Source: Pseudogymnoascus destructans (taxonomy: Eukaryota > Ascomycota > Leotiomycetes > Thelebolales > Thelebolaceae). Taken from it: a DNA stretch of 64,000 nucleotides. Of this stretch, positions 59,257-64,000 are shown piece by piece. The position numbers and the translations under genes are program-made. Under the pieces are notes generated by a model. It searched no databases. It was not told the origin of the DNA and saw only the letters and a program-made list of their open reading frames with translations. Position 1 is the first letter of the stretch. Each line of letters opens with the position of its first letter. The stretch spans positions 682,001 to 746,000 of the forward strand of contig NW_020167538.1 of NCBI RefSeq assembly GCF_001641265.1, read 5' to 3'.

Positions 59257-59910
59257 CTAGCAGAGCCTTTGTATTGCTAGCTTTAGCAGAATCTTGGTAG
59301 TCATGTCTTCTTGAGAGGAGATCTGCTCTTTGATTCTTGGCCCCTGAGACAGCTTTCTTGAGTAAAATGCCACAGGCTGTAGCTCTTCTTGTTTGTCTTT
59401 TGGAGCTTGGTATAAGATTCCAGAAATGGCAAAATCCGAGGCATCTGTCTCAAGAGTGGCAGGTTTCAAGGGGTTAAAGTGTAGTAACATTTTCCCTTCT
59501 TTGAATTCTCCTTTAAAAGCATCAATGTATATCTTGGTATAAACCTCCTGTAATAGTTGGCAAACCAAGGAAAGACTGAACCTCTTTAATGCTGGAAGGA
59601 ATAGGCCACGTTTGTACTGCTTTTGTCTTTTCAGGATCCATCTGAATGCTTCTGTTGAAATTCTATGTCCCAAGAAATCAACTTGAGACATATGGAAAAG
59701 ACATTTCTCAAGTTTGCAAAAGAGTTGTGCTTGAGATAGCTTCTCTAAGACTTGTCTAACATGTAGAACATGCTCTTGAGTGTCTAAAGAGTATATAAGA
59801 ATGTCGTCTAAGTAGACAACAACAAAGATATCCAAGTAAGGTCTTAGAATATCATTCATGAGAGCTTGGAAAGAAGCAGGTGCATTGGCAAGCCCAAAAG
59901 GCATTACCAC
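59257..59910 (-). mobile_element. Ty3/gypsy RT / RNase H fragment
   Basis: MVMPFGLANAPASFQALMND, then FVVVYLDDILIYSLDTQEHV (RT catalytic YLDD), LFCKLEKCLFHMSQVDFLGH and, after a scrambled middle (RWILKRQKQYKRGL) indicating an indel pair and deletion, LLHFNPLKPATLETDASDFA and AFYSRKLSQ (RNase H start). The 5' side stops abruptly at about 59,910, 64 bp from the URA5 stop. Non-functional. Confidence 0.8.
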
Positions 59911-59973
59911 ATCATAAACACTCTTTCTTATTTCTTATTGCTAAAGCCCTTTCAACACTGCAGAGCACCTCAA

Positions 59974-60760
59974 TCAATCACTAGCCTTATACCTCGCCCT
60001 ATACGCCTCCATCCTCTTCACATCCTCCTCACTCCCCTTCCCCCTCAACAACTCAATCAAATCCCCCAACGTCGCAATACTCGCCGTCCTCACCTCGAAC
60101 TCCCCCCTAATCTGCCCCATCGCGCTCCCCCTCGCCTCCCCATCATCAATCCCCTCCTTCTCCCTCGGCCCGGGCATCTTCTCCTCCCTATCAAGCGCAA
60201 CCGCGAACCCCACCACCGTTCCGCCCTCCCTGGCGACCTTGACGAGGGTATCACGCATAGCAGTACCGGCGGTGATCACATCGTCGATGACAAGGACGTT
60301 CTTTCCCTTCAAAGCGGCGCCGACGATTGACCCGCCCTCGCCGTGGTCTTTGACTTCCTTGCGATCGAAGCTGTAGGACACGTTCGCCCAGGTTTCGGGA
60401 TCGAGACGGTGCAGCTCGAGGAGCGCGGCGCAGGCGAGGGGGATGCCTTTGTATGCGGGGCCGAAGATGACGTCGGGCTTGGGGACGGAGGGGTTGGTGG
60501 CCAGGAAGGAGACGATGGTGTGGGCGTAGGCCTGGGCGATGGCCGAGAGGAGTGGGGCGGAATGGAACGAGCCGGCGTTGAAGAAGTAGGGGGATTCTGT
60601 GGTGAGGGGGTTAGTTGGGAGTTTGCGTGGAGGGGGAGGGGTGGCACGAACGACGTCCGGATTTGAGGGTGTAGGTGCCGAATGTCAGGACGTTGGCGGA
60701 GAGGCAGGACTCGAGGAAGGCGGTTTTGTAGGCCGGGATGGCGGGGTTTGAGGCGGCCAT
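59974..60760 (-). CDS. URA5: Orotate phosphoribosyltransferase
   Basis: Two exons, 60760-60652 and 60596-59974, give 243 residues. It makes orotidine-5'-monophosphate from orotate and PRPP in pyrimidine synthesis. Exon 1: FLESCLSANVLTFGTYTLKS. The 55-bp intron (donor GTTCGT, branch AACTAAC, acceptor CACAG) was placed so that the join gives SGRQSPYFFNAGSF, keeping the conserved Arg; a GT four bases earlier would lose it. Then PDVIFGPAYKGIPLACAALL, SYSFDRKEVKDHGEGGSIVG (flexible loop with Lys and His) and the PRPP loop NVLVIDDVITAGTAMRDTLV. The C-terminus has a fungus-typical extension. The 3' end borders a gypsy fragment by 64 bp and the 5' side is 359 bp from the second pogo copy. Confidence 0.95.
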
Positions 60761-61119
60761 TCTGGAGGGGTAGAGGTGGATTCTTGTGTGGGAGTAGGTG
60801 TTGTCTGGAAGAAAGTCAGGCCGTACGTGATATATTAGTGGGCAGATGTATGTGCTGTTGACTTTATCTACTTTTTTAAAAGTTTTCGAAATACACACAG
60901 TTATCGTCATCCCGCCAAGTGCGGCCGCTAGTGTCAAGGCGGGGTTAGATAAGCATTTCTGGTCCCCTAAAACGGCTCGTGGTAGTTACTGATAAGCGGT
61001 GATAGCACCAGTATATTTATGAGAATATGATCTTTATTAAACTGAATATGGTATGGTATAACTTGCTGACGGGGCCCTCACCCGTATCAAAAAGATCGAG
61101 TATTACTTACACTTACATA
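60761..61119. promoter_or_regulatory. URA5 upstream region
   Basis: About 360 bp between the URA5 start and the pogo insertion (TA at 61118-61119); it must hold the URA5 promoter. No distinct motif is recognised. Confidence 0.4.
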
Positions 61120-62979
61120 ACGTACATGTATAGCGAAAGCGCCAAACAAGCGAAAGCGCCAAAATTATCTACCCTCACGACAAACATTGCGATAAATCTA
61201 CCACAACATTAGAAATCAATTGAAACTACTCGGAGTCCTCTTCCTCAGAGGTGTCTATTACAATCTGACACGTGCGCGCATTGTGCCCAGTCTCACCACA
61301 CTTGCCACAGCGACGGGCACGGGTTTCTTCCCTTGGCTTCCGACCACGGCTTGCCCTTATTTCCTGCTCTACCTGCTGCACAACATCCCTCTCATCCTGT
61401 AGCTCTTGCGCCCCTTGTTGACTAAGTGATCCTCCTTGCTGTAGTCGTGTTTTCCTAGCTCTCCGGCGCTTGCTTAGTACTTCATTTGCCTGTCGTAGGT
61501 TTTGGTTCTCTGCCTTTAGCAGTGCTAATTGATGCATTATTTGCGATGCACCCTTTGTAAACTGGTCAACAGCTGCATAGATTGAGGTTGGAGAGCTATT
61601 TTGATGGCGTGAAATCCGAGTTTTAATAAATGTAGACTGTGACATAGCTTCAATTGGGTTGTTTGGTGTCTGAGAAACCCAAGGTTGAGCAGTACCTGGG
61701 CGGGAGCTTGGAGGCGTTGGTGTCCTTAACTTAAGATCAAGTGTAGATATCACTCTCTCAGGGTCAAATGGAAGAAGCCCTGCCCCTCGGAACCCGCCTC
61801 GAATGTTACTTTCCGTCATTGTAGTGTTAAATGCAGCGTGGAAGGCAGGAAAGAAGTCATCCTTTGTAATATGAGAAATATGAGCCTGCATCATATCTTC
61901 AATTTGCCGACCATAGGCCTGCTTTAACGGGCCGAAACAGCCAACATCAAGTGGCTGGAGTAGATGAGAAGAGTGAGCAGGCATACAAAGCGTAATAATG
62001 TTGTGTTCCTTGCAGTACTCCTCAAACTCATCTGAGTGGTGGCTCTCATGACCATCAAGGACTAACAAGCGATAACCACCAACACTCCGGGCCTTTGTAT
62101 GCTTCTCAAAGTGCTGAATCCAATCCATGCCTCTCTCGTTTGTAGTCCAGCCATTTTCAGTAACAGAAATCACCCAATCACTTGAAAATCCACTATTCTC
62201 ATACCAAGATGTAAGGTGGTTTTTGCCTGCAACAATGATAAATGGTGGTACTGCCCAACCTTGAGAACTAATGCCTTGGATTACTGTAACCCATTCCCAA
62301 TTACCAGGCTGTACCTTCTTTGCTTTTGCCCGCCCGTCTGAGCTTGTTACAACCATAGCAGTTGAGATAACGCCCATCATAAACCCAGTCTCATCAAAGT
62401 TGTAGATATCTGCTTCATCGATACCATATTTCGCAATTGTGTTACGCACAAGCTCAAACCAGCCATTAATAACTTCTGGATCTTCGCACTTAGCCCTCTG
62501 GTAGTCGTATTTGCGCTGAAAGCGTGTCTGGAGCTCTACACGCCGCTTAACAAAGTTTGAAGCCCAACGCGACCCAACGCGTGACGCGTCGCGTGTTGCA
62601 AGTAGTCGACTTGCCATATCTTCAACAACAGACAGCCGAGGAGGAAACCCTTTGGCAGCTAGGTCGAGTATATACTGAACAAGGACGGACTCCTCTAGGT
62701 TAGTTAATTTCCGTGAGTTGGCTTGGATATCGCGTCGTGAAGGTACACCTTCTAGACGACGACCTAGCTTGCGGTGGTCCACAGAATAGATCCTAGCAGC
62801 AACTCGAAGGCGTAACTTTGGGTCGCTTTGCATAGCCTGGATAGCTAGCACTAATTGGCTTTCATCGTTTTTATGGGGCATGTTTTGTTGTTGAGGAATT
62901 TAACATTTAGTTGGGGGGTTTGGTCACCGCATCATTTTGGTGCTTTCGCTTGTTTGGCGCTTTCGCTATACATGTACGT
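61120..62979 (-). mobile_element. Pogo-like DNA transposon, copy 2 (1860 bp)
   Basis: Same termini as copy 1 (ACGTACATGTATAGCG with two GCGAAAGCGCCAAA words; one C-to-T change in the right arm), flanked by TA at 61118-61119 and 62980-62981. By eye it differs from copy 1 at about nine positions plus a 3-bp indel, so it is over 99% identical. The right TA is also the TA adjoining a Tc5-like element tip (62982 onward). Confidence 0.95.
61226..62881 (-). CDS. Pogo-type DDE transposase, copy 2 (551 aa)
   Basis: Intact frame with the same domain order as copy 1: N-terminal HTH, CENP-B-like HTH, DDE catalytic core (YNFDETGFMMG, LLVLDGHESHHSDEF, LLQPLDVGCFGPLKQ) and C-terminal CCHC knuckle (CGKCGETGHNARTC). 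This copy keeps MPAHSSHLLQPLDVG, matching the family norm, and is therefore the better candidate for an active enzyme. Other differences from copy 1 are conservative (Asp for Asn in SSDGRAKAKK; Ile for Val in VIQGISSQGW). Confidence 0.95.
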   Translation of the reverse strand: MPHKNDESQLVLAIQAMQSDPKLRLRVAARIYSVDHRKLGRRLEGVPSRRDIQANSRKLTNLEESVLVQYILDLAAKGFPPRLSVVEDMASRLLATRDASRVGSRWASNFVKRRVELQTRFQRKYDYQRAKCEDPEVINGWFELVRNTIAKYGIDEADIYNFDETGFMMGVISTAMVVTSSDGRAKAKKVQPGNWEWVTVIQGISSQGWAVPPFIIVAGKNHLTSWYENSGFSSDWVISVTENGWTTNERGMDWIQHFEKHTKARSVGGYRLLVLDGHESHHSDEFEEYCKEHNIITLCMPAHSSHLLQPLDVGCFGPLKQAYGRQIEDMMQAHISHITKDDFFPAFHAAFNTTMTESNIRGGFRGAGLLPFDPERVISTLDLKLRTPTPPSSRPGTAQPWVSQTPNNPIEAMSQSTFIKTRISRHQNSSPTSIYAAVDQFTKGASQIMHQLALLKAENQNLRQANEVLSKRRRARKTRLQQGGSLSQQGAQELQDERDVVQQVEQEIRASRGRKPREETRARRCGKCGETGHNARTCQIVIDTSEEEDSE

Positions 62980-62981
62980 TA

Positions 62982-63081
62982 AGCCAAAATATGTATAGTG
63001 ACTTGTAGGTTTGAGGAGGAGATTTCCAAGTTTGCTCTTGAGTTTGATAGCAAACTGAGTGCAACGAATGTCAGTATGACA
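62982..63081 (-). mobile_element. End fragment of a Tc5-like pogo element
   Basis: About 100 bp that match, in reverse orientation, the end of the decayed element at 58210-58309 (AGCCAAAATATGTATAGTGA inward, coding for FEEEISKFALEFDSKLSATN-like text on the complementary copy). The match stops at about 63081, where ferric-reductase coding sequence begins. Confidence 0.85.
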
Positions 63082-64000
63082 CTCTGGCAAGGGAGAGGGC
63101 CCCGGATACATACTAGCTCGTTCCCCAAATGGCGTTTTAGGCGAGTTCTTAGATTCAACATACACTGAAATCGAGAGGATCTAGTCCGGGTATTCATTAG
63201 CTGCAATTTTGGAGGGTGTTATATACCACTGAACGTACACAGCCATCGTCCAATTTGTCCTCCTTCAGCGCACTGTTAAGTACTTCCTGAACTGCAAGAC
63301 CGTCGGCTACACCTGTTAGCTTTGATACGGATTTGCATATTGCATACAGCAATCCCACCTTCATTCTTTATCTGCCACACCAGATGAATGCAGCGAGTTC
63401 GGACCGCGCGAGTGTTATAGCTGTAGATTAGCTTCTTCAGGTGTGGTACGAAGGCAGCGATGCCGAAGCCGCTCGCCACCATTAGGACGCTCTCGTACTC
63501 ACCCATCGACAGGCTGGCTCTGTGAGGGCCACTGAACATGACGAGAGGGTTGATGGTGTAGCCCTTCTTCGCGTGGTACAACAGCTCTTGCGTGAGCCCT
63601 CTCCGAGGCTCGATCAGGAGATCAAGCCTGGCCTGGTCCTTTGCGTCCCACGAGATGACCGTGAACGGGTGAGTTTGGAGGAAAGACCAGAAGCTGACAG
63701 AAGGGATCCACAGGTTTATATACTGCCCAGCATCCATCGCCAGAGGCTTGGAGAGATGTAGCTGCATCTTGACCGCACCTGCATCGTGCGTGATAGTGGC
63801 GCGTGACAGTTGGTGGCGAAAGACCCCGTTTCGGACGATGACGGCGCCAGTTTGCAGGAGGTTGCTGCGAATATCCCCATGGTGATGTAGATATAGGCGT
63901 GCGGGGAAGACTTGTCGGAAGGAACGTGTCGCCACACCGCGTAGATGGAGCCCCAGGCGAGGGCTTGGTGTGACCGTAGGAAGAGCTCGTACGAGAGCTT
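63082..64000 (-). pseudogene. Ferric/metalloreductase (FRE family), truncated and frameshifted
   Basis: Minus strand entering from the right edge: SYELFLRSHQALAWGSIYAV then PSDKSSPHAYIYITMGIFA (membrane part). A frame change near 63,870 follows, then QTGAVIVRNGVFRHQLSRAT, KMQLHLSKPLAMDAGQYINL, FLQTHPFTVISW (FAD-binding HPF), LLIEPRRGLTQELLYHAKKG, MFSGPHRASLSMGEYESVLM, VASGFGIAAFVPHLKKLIYS (NADPH site) and RTRCIHLVWQI. Two introns with sound signals are still visible: 63358-63313 (GTGGGA...ACAG) and 63238-63181 (GTACGT...CTAG). They join NEG to VADGLAVQEVLNSALKEDKL and DDGC to ILSISVYVESKNSPKTPFGE. The gene breaks off after GPSPLPE at the Tc5-like fragment, so the last residues are lost. The native enzyme would reduce Fe(III) or Cu(II) at the plasma membrane. 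Confidence 0.8.

Noticed and set aside
1..64000. CRISPR arrays, bacterial operons, riboswitches or integrase attachment sites
   Set aside because: The DNA is fungal nuclear sequence; no regularly spaced repeat-spacer pattern or bacterial signal was seen.

Overview
The window is nuclear DNA of a filamentous ascomycete (Pezizomycotina). This rests on short spliceosomal introns of about 46-114 bp with GTRNGT-type donors, branch sites such as TACTAAC or GCTAAC and YAG acceptors, and on conserved fungal single-copy genes (DBP7, PAN6, ERG8, ESF2, NMD3, POP4, FIP1, NUP49, URA5). The transposons are also of types common in this group: pogo/Tc5-like, hAT and Ty3/gypsy with a chromodomain. A leotiomycete would fit, but no sequence search was possible, so the class is a guess.

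Positions 1-38,000 are a gene-dense housekeeping block: DBP7 (partial, -), PAN6 (+), a mitochondrial PPR protein (-), ERG8 (+), an aldehyde dehydrogenase (-), ESF2 (+), NMD3 (-), an unknown nuclear-looking protein (-), POP4 (-), a PlsB-type acyltransferase (+), a TTC1-like TPR protein (-), a HAD phosphatase (+), XAP5/FAM50 (+), a small membrane protein (-), FIP1 (-), NUP49 (+), a large protein with an XPF/SHOC1-like C-terminus (+), a WRAP53/Swt21-like WD40 protein (-), a PQ-loop membrane protein (+) and a sugar transporter (-). Several genes concern ribosome assembly and export (DBP7, ESF2, NMD3) or RNA processing and nuclear transport (POP4, FIP1, NUP49). They look like separate transcription units, often divergent with short shared promoters, and not like a cluster.

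From about 38,500 the character changes. Transposon island 1 (38.5-47.1 kb) holds an intact pogo-like element with TA target duplications, a complete hAT element with a perfect 8-bp target duplication, and relics. A short gene interval follows with a glutathione S-transferase and a secreted GMC oxidoreductase (47.5-51.8 kb).

Transposon island 2 (53.3-63.1 kb) contains fragments of a chromodomain Ty3/gypsy element, an antisense gag-like pseudogene in which all 19 internal stops replace apparent glutamine codons, an approximately 940-bp inverted-repeat element, a spacerless perfect palindrome with 140-bp arms, a decayed Tc5-like pogo element, a gypsy RT fragment abutting URA5, and a second near-identical pogo copy. 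That copy sits at the tip of a Tc5-like end fragment which has truncated a ferric-reductase gene. The window ends inside this reductase pseudogene.

Exon boundaries were placed by hand from splice consensus, frame continuity and family conservation. Functions come from recognised family motifs. Target duplications, palindromes and repeat units were read directly from the sequence.
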